From Gordionus sp. m RMFG-2023 (lineage: Eukaryota; Nematomorpha; Gordioida; Chordodea; Parachordodidae): 64,000 nucleotides of DNA. The notes beneath the pieces are model-generated. The model was not told the origin of the DNA and made no database searches. It was given only the letters and a program-made list of their open reading frames with translations. The position numbers and the translations under genes are program-made. The DNA is taken from positions 14,200,846 through 14,264,845 of the forward strand of contig NC_088779.1 in assembly GCF_954871325.1 (NCBI RefSeq), written 5' to 3'. Positions 43,646 to 54,265 of the stretch are shown one piece after another; position 1 is the first letter of the stretch, and each line of letters begins with the position of its first letter.

Positions 43646-43924
43646 TGGGAAGGGTGGAGTTAAAGGTGGTATTAGAGAATAGAGTGGAGATTTTGGACTT
43701 ATGGATAGTAGATCGAAAAGTAGAGTCAGTAGTGGGATGGGATTGGATCACCCGAATTGGTCCAGATTGTGGTTTTTGGGGGGTATTCGCATTGTGTGGT
43801 GTATTTTTACCTGTTGCAAGATGTGAAGAAAATAGAAATATGAATTTATGGTATGGAGAAAGATTGCCAGGAATTGAGACCTTTTTGGAAGGGGAAAGGA
43901 GAGGAGAAGATGATGGGGTTGTTA

Positions 43925-44225
43925 GAGACTATAGGGGAGGTGTTGGGGGGAATTATAGGGGAGATATCGGGGGGAATTATAGGGGAGGTATTGGGGGGAA
44001 TTATAGGGGAGGTATCGGGGGGAATTATAGGGGAGATATCGGGGGGAATTATAGGGGAGGTATTGGGAGAATTTTAGGGGAGGTTTTGGGGGAATTATAG
44101 GGGAGGTATCGGGGGGAATTATAGGGGAGATATCGGGGGGAATTATAGGGGAGGTATTGGGGGGAATTTTAGGGGAGGTTTTGGGGGGAATTATAGGGGA
44201 GGTATCGGGGGGAATTTTAGGATTT
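43925..44225 (+). repeat. G-rich 24-bp minisatellite within the Gypsy element
   Basis: About twelve copies of GGGGGGAATTATAGGGGAGG-type units (24 bp, alternating TATCGG and TATTGG) are present. The plus strand is extremely G-rich and purine-rich. Several frames stay open through it on both strands because the unit is a multiple of three, so these frames are not evidence of genes. Confidence 0.8.
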
Positions 44226-44308
44226 GTCGCGACTTTGGGAGAAAGGGAGGAAGAAATGATACCGAAGAAAAGAAATAAATTCATGATCAAGGAAAGTTTG
44301 AAGCGGAG

Positions 44309-45400
44309 TTGGAGGAATTGGCAGATGGGAAGATAGTGTTGCCAGAAGAAGAAACTAGAGAAAATTATGATTTGGAACAAGGAAATACTAAGGGAACACA
44401 TAGCCAAGAAATGGAAATGAATGGAAAGGAAACGAGACGACGGGAAGAGAGGGAATTGCGGAATAGAGAGATAGAATTTGGTATGATCAAAGTACAAGAG
44501 GGAGTGCGAAACTTGATGAAAAATTACAAGGAGATCTTTGATGAAAAGTTGGGTTGTCTCCGAGATTATGGAGTGGATATCTTAAAGGAGGGATATGTGC
44601 CCAAGTTTTGTGCATTACGACGGATACCGTTCGAATGGCGAATTGAAGTAGACAAGGAATTAGAGCAGTGGGTGCAGAAGGACATTGTTTGTCCAGTGGA
44701 GTATAGCCAGTGGGCGACACCGTTAGTACCCGTTAAGAAGGCTAGTGGAAAGCTTCGTTTATGCGCCGATTTTCGGGTCACGCTAAACCCGTGGGTCGTG
44801 GAGATAAAATATCCGTTACCTCGGATTGAAGAAATATTAGCTAATTTGAAGGGCAGCATATACTTTTCAAAGGTGGACTTTTCGAACGCTTACTTACAAT
44901 TGAAGGTGAAACCCGAGGTACAAAAGCTATTAACGATCACGACTCCGAAGGGATTGTATGCCTTCTGTAGATTGCCGTTTGGACTTAGCGTGTCGGCTCC
45001 AATTTTTCAACGAACGATGGCGGCAGTGTTTCAGGGACTAGAGGGAGTATTTTACTACGTGGATGACGTATTGGTGATGGGAGAGACTCCCGAGCAACAC
45101 GAACGAAGATTGGAGGAGGTGTTCAAAAGGATCAAGGATAAAGGATTGCGGGCAAGCGTTGAAAAAAGTGTGTTGCGAGTATCAGAAATCGTATATTTGG
45201 GGCATAAAATCAATGGGAAAGAGGTCAGACCTTTGGACAAAAATATGGCAAATATAACAAGCATGGTGAAGCCTAATAATAAGGTGGAAGTACAAGCTTT
45301 CTTGGGAATGGTGAATTATTATCACCGTTTTGTGGAAGGTTTCGCGCAGATAGCGGCGCCGTTGTATAAATTGTTAAAGAAAGGAGAAAGATTTAAATGA
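44309..45400 (+). pseudogene. Reverse transcriptase region (fossil)
   Basis: The longest Gypsy stretch, 363 codons. It contains LRLCADFRVTLNP, YPLPRIEEILANLKGSIYFS, KVDFSNAYLQLKV (catalytic Asp), FCRLPFGLSVSAPIFQR, and the YVDD box in GVFYYVDDVLVMG. It ends with FLGMVNYYHRFVEGFAQIAA, the connection to RNase H. The domain order and wording are Ty3/Gypsy. Confidence 0.9.
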
Positions 45401-45454
45401 AAGATTGAACGGGAGGAGGCTTTTGAGGAGTTGAAATTGAGGATTGGAAGGAAA

Positions 45455-45974
45455 CCAGTACTAGTGTGTTTTGATAACGATTTACCAGTGATATTGGCCG
45501 TTGACGCTTCGAATAGGGGTGTGGGTGGAGCGCTATTACATTGTATAGACGAATTGGAGAGAGAGACCTATTTTATTTTTCTCAAGAATTTTTAGAGAGG
45601 CCGAGACAAGATATTCAGTGATCGAGCAAGAAGCGCTAGCGGTTATATTTGGATTGACTAAATGTCGGGAATACTTGATCGGACGTCGATTTATCATATA
45701 TACGGATCACAAGCCCTTGGTTCATCTTTTCAGGAAGGACAACAAGGAGCTCATGTTGTCGCCTAGATTGCAGCAATGGCTGTTGCTGGTAGGCAGTTTC
45801 GACGTGCAAGTGAAATACCGGCGAGGAAGAGAAAATTACTTACCGGATATTCTTTCTAGATGTGGAGCGGGAGAGGATCGCGAAACGAGTAAGTCGAAAG
45901 ATATGGATGAAGAGGATGAGCACGGGTTGATTAGAGCGATAGTCGGGATATCTAAAGGAGGACCAGTTGCGTGA
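45455..45974 (+). pseudogene. RNase H region (fossil)
   Basis: VILAVDASNRGVGGALL, IEQEALAVIFGLTKCREYLI, FIIYTDHKPLVHLF and RRGRENYLPDILSRC are standard Gypsy RNase H motifs. This domain would degrade the RNA strand of the replication intermediate. Confidence 0.85.
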
Positions 45975-46034
45975 AAACAACTCAAAAATGCTACTTTAAA
46001 AGATCGCGAGTTAACGAGAATCAAAGCGTGCATA

Positions 46035-47057
46035 TTGGGTCGAAAACAATGGCGAGATGGGGACAAAAAGTTCAAGCAAGTTGAGAAAGAGCTAACGATA
46101 GTGGACGAGTGTGTGGTACGAGGAAGTCGGGGAGTGGTGCCGTCCAAATTAAGGGAGGCAGTAAAGGCAATGATCCATGCTGGGCATCAGGGTATGGAAC
46201 GAATGAAACAATGGGGGCGGGAATACGTATGGTGGCCTGGCATGAATAAAGAAATCGAGAATATGGTGAGAAGTTGTGAAATGTGTAATTCATGGGCAAG
46301 TATGCCTCGAAAGGACAAGAAAAGTATTTGGCCTAGGGCTACTCAGCCATGGGAAAGAGTGCACTTAGACTTTTTCGACTTCGAAAATAAAATATATCTT
46401 TTCGTAGTGGACGCTTACTCAAAATGGGTAGAGTATCAAGAAGTAAAGGGGTTAACAACGCAAGTAGTAATTAAGATGTTAAAAGATCTTTGGGCAAAGT
46501 TTGGGGTAGCGGAAATAGTCGTGTCGGATGGAGGACCCGCTTTTATAAGTAAACAATTTAAAGTTTTTTGTACTGAAACTGGGGCGAGACACATTTAGGC
46601 ACCTCCTCACCACCCAAGCTCAAATAAGCAGGCGGAAAGGTTGGTGGCGGTGGTAAAGAGTTGGTTGAGGAAGTCGAAATATGGGGGTGGAGAGATTTGG
46701 ATAGCGGTTGCATATTATAACAATAGTCGAAAGGGAGAGGAATTGTCCCCAGCAGAAAAGTTTTTGGGCCGTAGAACTCGTATTCAGTTAGATTTCTTAA
46801 GACCCAAACCGGCGCAGGAGGAGAATTCAATGGATAATCAGTGTGAATTTGTGGTTGGTCAGACCATATGGGCGAGAATTTTTGGAGGTACCCGAAAATG
46901 GGAGTCCGGAGTAATTATACAGAACGTGGGGCATAAAATGGTGAGAGTAAAATTCGTCGACGGAAAGGAAGGAGTTAGACATGTAGAACAGATACGGAAG
47001 ATAGTAGAGTCTGAAAGATTAAGGTCCAGCCATGACGCGGCGAGAAGAAAGGGATAG
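46035..47057 (+). pseudogene. Integrase region (fossil)
   Basis: The region has an HHCC zinc finger (HAGHQGMERMKQWG, VRSCEMCNSW), a core with HLDFFDFENKIYLFVVDAYS and VVSDGGPAFIS, and a basic C-terminal part with ARIFGGTRKWESGVI. The order fits Ty3/Gypsy integrase. Confidence 0.85.
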
Positions 47058-47979
47058 ATATCTGAAGAATTCGGGGATTAAATCAAATTTAATTTAAAAA
47101 AAAAAATCGATAATGATAATTAACCCAAGATACAGTGAAACGATACACATGTTTAAATATACTATAAAAGGGGGTAAACAAAATAAGATTTTATTTTTAA
47201 TAGAACTAAAGATTGAAATTAAATATGGACAAGCAATTAATTAAGAAGATTAATAGTTGATTAATCATTATAAAAAAATATGTGTTAAAATTTAATTCAA
47301 AATAAAAAATTAAAATACTTACATATTAATTATTTTTAATTTTTCTTAAATAATAAAAAAAAATGTTTAATATAGAATCTTTATTATCCAATAGTAATAC
47401 TAATTTTTCCAATTTAAATGAAAACTCCCAATCTTCGTCGAGAATTCAAAGACCAAAAAGAATACACAAATATTGGAATAAAGAAAAATTAGATATAGTT
47501 ACCAAAATGTTATCAATGCCGGATAAAACAACAAATGAAAATAAAAGTACATCGCAAAATATGTTAAAAATGTTGGGTATGTTAACCAAAGTAATAAATT
47601 AAAGTAAAGGATAATTTTGGGAGATGTCGGAGTCATAAATCAAAAGTTGGAAATAAAATTTGTATATAGTTGGAGAATGGAATAGAAAGGAGTAACAATT
47701 GGACTAGGAAACAAATAAAAAATGGTTCCAAGTTGGACTGAAACACGAAAAAGATTTCTCCAATGACAGTTGGAAGCGAGACGCAAAACAAGGAAGGTTC
47801 CAATAATTGGGCTTTAAAAGGGGAATTTTATAAATGCAAAATTATAATTTTTCTTTTTGTATAATTGTTAATTTTGTTAAAGAAAATTTTTCCTGTATTT
47901 ATTCATTTTGGCCCAAAAGAAAAGTGAGTAAAAAACTGTTATTAATTTTTTTTATTATACTTTTTTTTCTTGAAAAAAA
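47058..47979 (+). other. Gypsy 3' region, AT-rich, with a short reading frame
   Basis: This AT-rich part of the Gypsy interior follows integrase. An ATG-started frame at 47363-47602 (79 codons, MFNIESLLSNSNTNF start, basic RIQRPKRIHKYWNKEK middle) has no relative I recognise. It may be chance or an accessory reading frame. Confidence 0.4.
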
Positions 47980-47981
47980 GA

Positions 47982-48599
47982 ATGTCGGGTAGACATCGTT
48001 GTATCTATTGGGAGAATTTAACCATTAGAATAAGTATTTTCCGAGGATATGTTAATGAGGATGGGCGCCCAATCTCGCCTTCGATTTGCTGAAACATAGT
48101 AGACCGATCGCCTCCAATACGCCGGAACAGAGTAGCTAGATCTCCCCCGGTCCAAAGGGGAGTATCAGGGATAATAACGAATAATCGAGAACACTCCGAG
48201 TTACCGGAGCCCCGGCACCTCAGCACGCGCCCGAGGAGGAGACGCTCTTGTTTCTTATGTGGTTCGCCTAATCATTTGCAGATGCGGTGCCCCCGTGGGC
48301 CAAATCGTAGGCAAAACTCGAATGATAATAGGGAAACGACGCGCCCCAGAAGCCGAAGCCCGGGAAGGAGCGACGCCCGGCCAGTTAGGACCATTTTGCC
48401 GCCTTTAACGATAGGGGTAATACCACAACAGGATCAATCCATGACTGCGACGGGGCGACCGGTGGCGATTATAGAGCCGTTACGAGAAGAAACGGCGGAG
48501 GCGAGTCCCAGGGCCTATTACGCTGAGGAGTGGCCTATGGTCGATTTGTCACCATCTGAGATTCAAGAATTGTTGGAGGATGTGATGGGACCCGAATAA
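47982..48599 (+). pseudogene. GC-rich zinc-knuckle reading frame downstream of integrase (fossil part)
   Basis: GC-rich sequence beginning near MSGRHRCIYWENLTIRI and ending at the stop at 48597-48599 (ELLEDVMGPE). It holds one CCHC knuckle, CFLCGSPNHLQMRC, followed by an arginine/serine-rich stretch (RPRSRSPGRSDARPV) and an acidic C-terminus. The part from 48276 is open for 107 codons. A Gag-like zinc knuckle after integrase is an unusual place. It could be an accessory gene, a captured fragment of another element, or an antisense/3' ORF as in some Gypsy lineages. Confidence 0.5.
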
Positions 48600-48860
48600 A
48601 TATTACAATTTTTTTTTATAATAAAACAATTTTTTTTAATCATTTTCCTTAATAGAATTTCGAGAATAATTAAAATTCGATATTAATCTATGGAATAAAA
48701 ATTTAAAATATTTAACATCATAGTATTTTTTTATTTATGTGAACATGTGTAGAATAATAGATGATTACTTTTTATTTTTATTTACGAACCCCCCCCCCCC
48801 TTTTTCGTCTTTGTAAAACAACTTTTTTTTGTGTTCAAAGGTTTTTATTTAATGGGGGCG

Positions 48861-49198
48861 TGTTGTAAATATTTTTATTTATTAATCATAATTAATATTA
48901 TTTTTTTTTGTGTGAGTCATGAAATATTTTTTTTTGGAGTTTTGTTTTTAATATTTTTTTTTTAAGTTTCGCGAACTCATCGTGACCATTATTATAAATA
49001 TTTTTAATATTTATTATAAAAAAAAATAATAATCAGATATAAAAACCTGAAAAAGGTTAAAAAATTGTCATTATTATAATTATATATTTTTTAGAAAAAT
49101 TTCCTTTGAAACAAGGAAATAAAGACGTTATATTGTAAAATCATTTGTTTTGAAAAGAACTACCAAGTTGAAAGTTTCTAGCCATTAGAACTTTGAAA
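48861..49198 (+). repeat. 3' long terminal repeat
   Basis: This is the partner of 41345-41681. It is preceded by the purine-rich AATGGGGGCG, a plausible polypurine tract. The 5-bp duplication ATGTT follows at 49199-49203. Confidence 0.9.
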
Positions 49199-49377
49199 AT
49201 GTTGATGAGAATGCCCACAAGTCATCGTATAAATACCATCATATTTGCATCTTCCTTTGCAACTAATATTTCTACACCTATAATAACTAATCAAATCTTT
49301 ATGGTGATCAATTCTATATAATAACATGTTATAAAATAACAGAAGTTTTCCTTTCTGGCTATTTATAAATCGAGGAC
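49199..49377 (-). pseudogene. FLYWCH zinc-finger exon part of the MULE transposase
   Basis: On the minus strand this reads PRFINSQKGKLLLFYNMLLY, RIDHHKDLISYYRC, RNISCKGRCKYDG and TMTCGHSHQH. It is the C..C..HxH pattern of a FLYWCH finger, the usual DNA-binding module of MULE transposases. A splice acceptor (ATTATTAAG|G) lies at its 5' side. The downstream half of the exon is at 40710-41344, beyond the Gypsy insertion. Confidence 0.75.
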
Positions 49378-49439
49378 CTTAATAATTAAAAAATAATAAT
49401 TAGTCATTAAATTTTATTTTACTATGACTGATGTAAGTC

Positions 49440-49935
49440 AATTAGAGCATTTGCAATATTTATTGTACTTTCACCAGCACAGGAAGTGTTTGTGGAAGGT
49501 ACAATCAGATTTGTGTCTACAATATAACATTTAATACAATAAAAGTAAAATATGGCTTTACTTTCAGTGTCAGTGAACCAAGCCTGTTCATCTACATTTA
49601 CATTTTGTTTTAAAACTTGAGCCTAAATTAATTAAATTTAGTAAAAACAATTGGTGAAAAATTTATATTTTGACCAGCACTTGATTGAGTTATCAAAGTG
49701 TTTGTGGAAGGTACATTCAGATTTGTATCTACAATATAACATTTAATACAATAAAAGTAAAATATGGCTTTACTTTCAGTGTAGTGAATGCAGATTGAGT
49801 TATCAAAGTGTTTGTGGAAGGTACATTCAGATTTGTATCTACAATATAACATTTAATACAATAAAAGTAAAATATGGCTTTACTTTCAGTGGTAGTGAAT
49901 GCAGCTTCATCTAAATTTTGTTGAAATCTTGAGCC
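49440..49935 (-). repeat. Tandemly repeated exon-like unit upstream of the FLYWCH exon
   Basis: Three copies (centres near 49540, 49720, 49830) of a ~110-bp minus-strand unit encode TESKAIFYFYCIKCYIVDTN then LNVPSTNT. Two have an acceptor-like TTAATTTAG and CTCAAG start (near 49622 and 49933). The third is truncated and fused head to tail. The unit appears to be a small exon of the MULE gene that multiplied locally. The most downstream copy ends in a stop after LIDLHQS. Confidence 0.6.
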
Positions 49936-49999
49936 TAAATTAATTAAATTTAGTAAAAACAATTGGTCAAAAATTTATTGATTATGATATTTATGTACC

Positions 50000-50112
50000 T
50001 TGATCTGATTTGCAAGATTTATCATGTTTCACAGTTATGATAAAACTGTAATCGTTCATAAGTTTTCCTCTTCCTCCACACACTTTTCTACATGTAAAAT
50101 ATGTAGCATTAC
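50000..50112 (-). pseudogene. N-terminal exon fragment of the FLYWCH-MULE gene
   Basis: On the minus strand, NATYFTCRKVCGGRGKLMND, YSFIITVKHDKSCKSDQ and the donor CAAG|GTACAT suggest another FLYWCH-like finger exon. The exon is cut at its 5' side by the GCGAA foldback that begins at 50113. Sequence just beyond that element (52783 onward, minus strand) may hold the missing start. Confidence 0.5.
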
Positions 50113-50122
50113 TGGTTACATG

Positions 50123-50345
50123 TCAATACCGCGAAAATTTACGCGCGAAATATATTATCGCGAATGTCGATTACCGCGAAAAGATATTATAGCGAATGCA
50201 TTACAGCGAATGCATTATCGCGAATATAATATAGCGAATGCATTACAGCGAATGCATTACAGCGAATGAATTATAGCGAATACATTATAGCGAATGAAAT
50301 ATCGCGAATGCATTATAGAGAATGCATTATCATATCGCGAATGGA
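50123..50345 (+). repeat. Left GCGAA array
   Basis: There are about fifteen units of 14-15 bp. GCGAATGCATTACA repeats exactly in part. A frame stays open through some of it, a by-product of the repeat. Confidence 0.8.
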
Positions 50346-50594
50346 GTTTCAAGAAAGTTACAATTTTATATTTATCGACTTTTCGACTGACTTAGTTGAA
50401 TCTGAAAATTAAGTTAAAATGGGGATTGGCTCTAAAAACATTTTTTTATTGAAATTAAGGCTAAGGCTTATCTTTTTTTTGACTCAAAATACATAAAAAA
50501 GATTCTAAGTAATAAAATAGATTTCTCTTTTTCATCTAATCATTTTAAATATTAAACATCAAGTTTTTTCTTTTTAATTTATTGAAAACTTGTA

Positions 50595-51501
50595 GGGGAG
50601 AACGGGGTTATGACGAACCCTAAAGGCAAACCTTAAGAAAATTATAAGTACTTTATCATTTTTAATAAAAAATATCTCATTTTGTTCAGCTCTATTAGTT
50701 TTATGATATGTTTAAATTTCAAAAATACATCTCTAATAATTTTTTCAAAATATCATTTTTCCTGGAATTTTTTTTGGTAACCGAGTGAACCCTACCCGGG
50801 GACGAACAAACCCTTGGTCGAGGCTATTATAAACTCTGCTTAATTTCCCATATAAAAAAGTTATATATTTTATTATTAGGATATATTTAATGATTTAAAA
50901 CATAAAAGTGTTATATAAAATCATTTAAAACATTCACAATCTTTGCAAATAAAAAAACAATAAAATTGCAAAGCCATGTAACTAATAACTGACATTGAAA
51001 GCAGTCTTGATTGTTATGCTTGATATAATATATTTGTATACCAAACAATTATTTATCATATAATAATATTTTTCGATTTTTTTTCTTTTAGTTGGTCTCT
51101 CCTTGGCTTTTTTTGCATGTCAAATTTTTAAAAAATAGCAAAAATAAAAATTGCCCCACTAGCACCACTTTGATTAAGATCATATTTTGAAGTATTTATA
51201 TTATCAATTTTGTTCGGGTAAATTGTTATTCTATAAAATAGGATTTTTTCTTTTATATAAGATGATTTTTGTGTGGTAAAATTCTATATTAATCTTTATT
51301 TTTGAAAATAGTAAAAGTGTAAAAAGTTACTTTTGAAGGTACAAGATTCTTCAAGCGGTCCGATAGAAATAAAAATTATAGCCACATATGCAATATATAA
51401 GTATATAGTTTTGGTAAAAAATTATCTCTTAGAGTTTAATACTCTAGAAAATAAACCCACTCTCACTATAACCCTGGGTTCATTATAACACCGGTCTCCC
51501 C
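50595..51501. mobile_element. TA-flanked MITE with GGGGAGA ends, nested in foldback
   Basis: This 907-bp element has tips GGGGAGAACGGGGTTATGA and, on the other strand, GGGGAGACCGGTGTTATAA, flanked by TA on both sides (50593-50594, 51502-51503). GAACCC occurs next to both tips. No coding sequence remains. TA flanks suggest Tc1/mariner-like transposition. It is related to 59943-60835. Confidence 0.7.
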
Positions 51502-52254
51502 TAATTATGGGCATCAGAAATTTCTTAGCTTTAGTCCAATGTTCCCCTTCATCTAATCTTATTTAAAAAAATTTAAAAATTATAAACATATTTTTTTAGC
51601 GCTGGAAAGGGTTGATCATATCAGTAACTAGGAGCTAGTAGAATTAGGCCGAATTAATTATATTATGCTTAAAAATATGATATAATAAGTATTCATTGGC
51701 TATTATAGCTTTAAATTCTATTTTTTCCCTTTAACTTTCACCTTTTCGTGGTTGATAATCAAAAGAGTTAGAAAAAAATTAAAAAATTCATTAAAACTTA
51801 AACATTTTTTAAAATAAAATATCACATTTTGAAATTTTTTATGAATTATTTATATACAAATGGTGTATTATTGATAATAACAATTATCCTATAGGAGACT
51901 TAATAAACCAATATAATCTACAAGCCTGGGGTTTGGGGCTTGTTGGGGCAAAAATTAACTTTTACTAGAATCAATCTTAAAATATAAAATATTAAAATAT
52001 TTATTAATAGGGTCTTTTGTAAAAAACGACTTAATCTAATCGTTAAAAAAATTGAGTATACCAAATTCCACATATTTTTTAATAAAATACGAATTTCATA
52101 AATAACAAGTGACGTGTTTTAGAGGTAAATAATTTTAAAACGCTACTTTAAATAAATATAGACAATTAAGCTGGTTCTCTGGTTTTTTGGAACTTAATAA
52201 ATGGGTTAAATATAATTTTGTCAAATATAAATCACTATTGCATTTTGATGATGT

Positions 52255-52765
52255 TAGTTGTAATGCATTCGCGATATTGCATTCGCTATGATGCATTCGC
52301 GATAATGCATTCGCTGTAATGTATTCGCTCTAATACATTCGCTATGACACATTCGCGATAATACATTCGCTGTAATGCATTTGCTATAATGTTTTCGCGG
52401 TAATGCATTCGCTATAATGCATTCGCGCTAATATATTCGCTATAATGCATTCGCGCTAATATATTCGCTATAATACATTCGCTATGATGCATTCGCGATA
52501 ATGCATTCGCGATATGGCATTCGCGGTATTACAAAACATTAGCTATGATGCATTCGCGATAATGCATTCGCGGTATTACATTCGCTGTAATGCATTCGCT
52601 ATAATATTTTCGCGGTAATGCATTTGCGCTAATATATTCGCTATGATACATTCGCTATAATGCATTCGCTATAATATCTTTTCGCGGTAATATATTCGCG
52701 ATAATGCATTCGCGATAATACATTTCGCGATAATACATTTCGCGGTAAAAGTTTCGCGGTATTGA
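52255..52765 (-). repeat. Right TTCGC array
   Basis: About thirty-five 14-15 bp units are present (TGCATTCGCTATAA, TGCATTCGCGATAA, with sporadic TTTTCGCGG). The arm is more than twice as long as the left arm, so the arrays expand or contract independently. Confidence 0.8.
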
Positions 52766-52929
52766 CGTGATACGAGCATTCCTACCTCTTTTATGGTGTA
52801 AATATTCATAACCTTTATATTTTATGAATTAATGTCCTTTTTGAGTTTTCTAATTAAAATTTTATTTTCAAATATTATAAAAAGTTTACTTAAATATCTA
52901 TTTGTCTACGTCTATCAATTGCTTTTAAA

Positions 52930-53475
52930 TTTTCAGATACTGTTGGGATTATGGATAATGAAAAAATAGAAGGATGGCAAATATCCGAAATTAGTCATAC
53001 TAATCAATTAGATGTCCAAAACATTGTTGATGAATATAATGATTTTCGCTCTTTATATTTGGAGTATCAATCAATTATTTTTTGCTAAGATCTATTAAAA
53101 GTTAAAAAGAATGAGGCGTTATATATTGATGAAATTAATTTATTGATATTTTATTTGAATTGTATATAATTAAAGGTATTGCAAACGATCAAACTACCGA
53201 AGAAAATATCAACAGCGAAATCATGACCAAAATAAAAAAATGAATAAAATATTCTTTTATATTACCATACCTATTTTTAAATCAATTAAATTCTTATTCT
53301 AATTTAAATTTATTATATAAATATTTATTAACCCTTCCTACAACTTCCTGTTCAGCCGAAAGAGCCATGAGTAAAGTAAAAAAACAAACCTCGAATCCGG
53401 AATAAAATTTCGGATCCATTTTTAGAAAATTTACTGTTAATATCCAGCGAAATTGATGTTTTTGAAAAATTTTAA
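52930..53475 (+). pseudogene. hAT transposase C-terminal remnant
   Basis: A plus-strand stretch reads EGWQISEISHTNQLDVQNIV near 52968. The hAT dimerisation segment LPTTSCSAERAMSKVKK lies near 53333, continuing one frame over as RIRNKISDPFLENLLLISSE and FEKF to a stop near 53475. A one-base frame change separates the last two pieces and earlier stops are present. The wording is like ZMYM1-type hATs. The upstream part is missing. Confidence 0.7.
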
Positions 53476-54017
53476 ATTGATTATAACACAATTTGCACTA
53501 ACATCTATAAGGTTATCCAGATTATTAATAAAATAAGTAATGTATCTTTTTCACAGCGAATATATACGCTTTTAAAATATGTAAATTTAATTTAACATTT
53601 TATAATTTCAATGCAAAATATACTATAATTCATTTTATTCTAATATTTTATATGATAGCTCTATTTACAATACATGTTTTTAATTAATTAAAAGGTAATA
53701 TAGATATGTGGAATCAAGCTAAATATACCTCTTTAAATTTATTCGTCTTATATTTTTTACAATATTTTAGATCTTTTTTATAGAAATATTAATATGTTAT
53801 CTCATTTAATTCACTTAAATATATTTTATGAAAAGAAAGTGAATATCAACTAAATTATGAAAAGTGCATTTAAATATAAATTGATTATCACCTACAAATT
53901 TAAAAAAAAAATTTTCCCTAAATAGGCTTGAAATTGTAAATAGAATTTTGTTGTAAAGTTATAAATGGTGGCTTATTATAATAAAATCACTATACCATCG
54001 TAGGTCTTTAAATTTCG
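53476..54017. other. AT-rich sequence, nothing recognised
   Basis: Neither coding exons nor repeats were found. Confidence 0.4.
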
Positions 54018-54265
54018 CGGCCGAAGGCCGCGGGATTTTTTTCAGGTGGGTATGGGTAGATTTTGGAGGGGTTTGCCTCCATCAAATTTTCTGCCATGTA
54101 GACGCTACCCAGGAGCGTCGCTAGCCTTTACAATCTCAGGTGGCTCAACTAAAAAAAATTTTATGTGGGGCTTAGCTCCCCATATTTTTTAATATGCGGG
54201 CCCCAATGACATATAATAATGTCATTGGCGGGCCCTCGGCCTGCTTTTGCCCGGTCTTCGGCCGG
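54018..54265. repeat. GC-rich hairpin cluster
   Basis: At least four strong hairpins occur within 250 bp of an otherwise AT-rich region. They are CGCGGCCGAAGGCCGCG (loop GAA) at 54018, GGGGCTTAGCTCCCC near 54165, a nested one with GCGGGCCC, CAATGACAT and ATGTCATTGGCGGGCCC near 54197, and CCGGTCTTCGGCCGG near 54251. The GAA/TTCG loops are known stable RNA or DNA loop types. The cluster straddles the left tip of the hAT-like element at 54110. Confidence 0.7.

Larger units (their letters stand above)
41345..49198 (+). mobile_element. Ty3/Gypsy LTR retrotransposon (fossil, young)
   Basis: Two ~338-bp long terminal repeats (41345-41681 and 48861-49198) flank a 7.2-kb interior, with the 5-bp duplication ATGTT at 41340-41344 and 49199-49203. 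The order gag-like zinc knuckles, protease, reverse transcriptase, RNase H, integrase is that of Ty3/Gypsy. The LTRs differ at only a handful of positions, mainly homopolymer lengths, so the insertion is recent. The coding region nevertheless carries several breaks, roughly half a dozen, so this copy is defective. It sits inside an exon of the MULE transposase. A further GC-rich reading frame lies between integrase and 3' LTR. Confidence 0.9.
50113..52773. mobile_element. Second GCGAA foldback element
   Basis: The arms are built of the same 14-bp family as at 4459-5729. The left arm (50123-50345) has GCGAATGCATTACA-type units and the right arm (52255-52765) TGCATTCGCGATAA-type units. The tips GTCAATACCGCGAAA are inverted. 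The flanking 9-mers TAGCATTAC (50104-50112) and GAGCATTCC (52774-52782) agree at seven positions, matching the 9-bp duplication seen at the first element. The core is non-coding and contains a TA-flanked MITE at 50595-51501. It is inserted in the FLYWCH-MULE gene. Confidence 0.65.

Noticed and set aside
43922-44497. 191-codon minus-strand frame rich in PRYLPYNSP repeats
   Set aside because: It is the antisense reading of the 24-bp G-rich minisatellite and the start of the reverse transcriptase region.
50123-50345. CRISPR-like look of regularly spaced short repeats, also 52255-52765
   Set aside because: The units are contiguous degenerate 14-15 bp repeats without unique spacers, in a eukaryotic foldback element.
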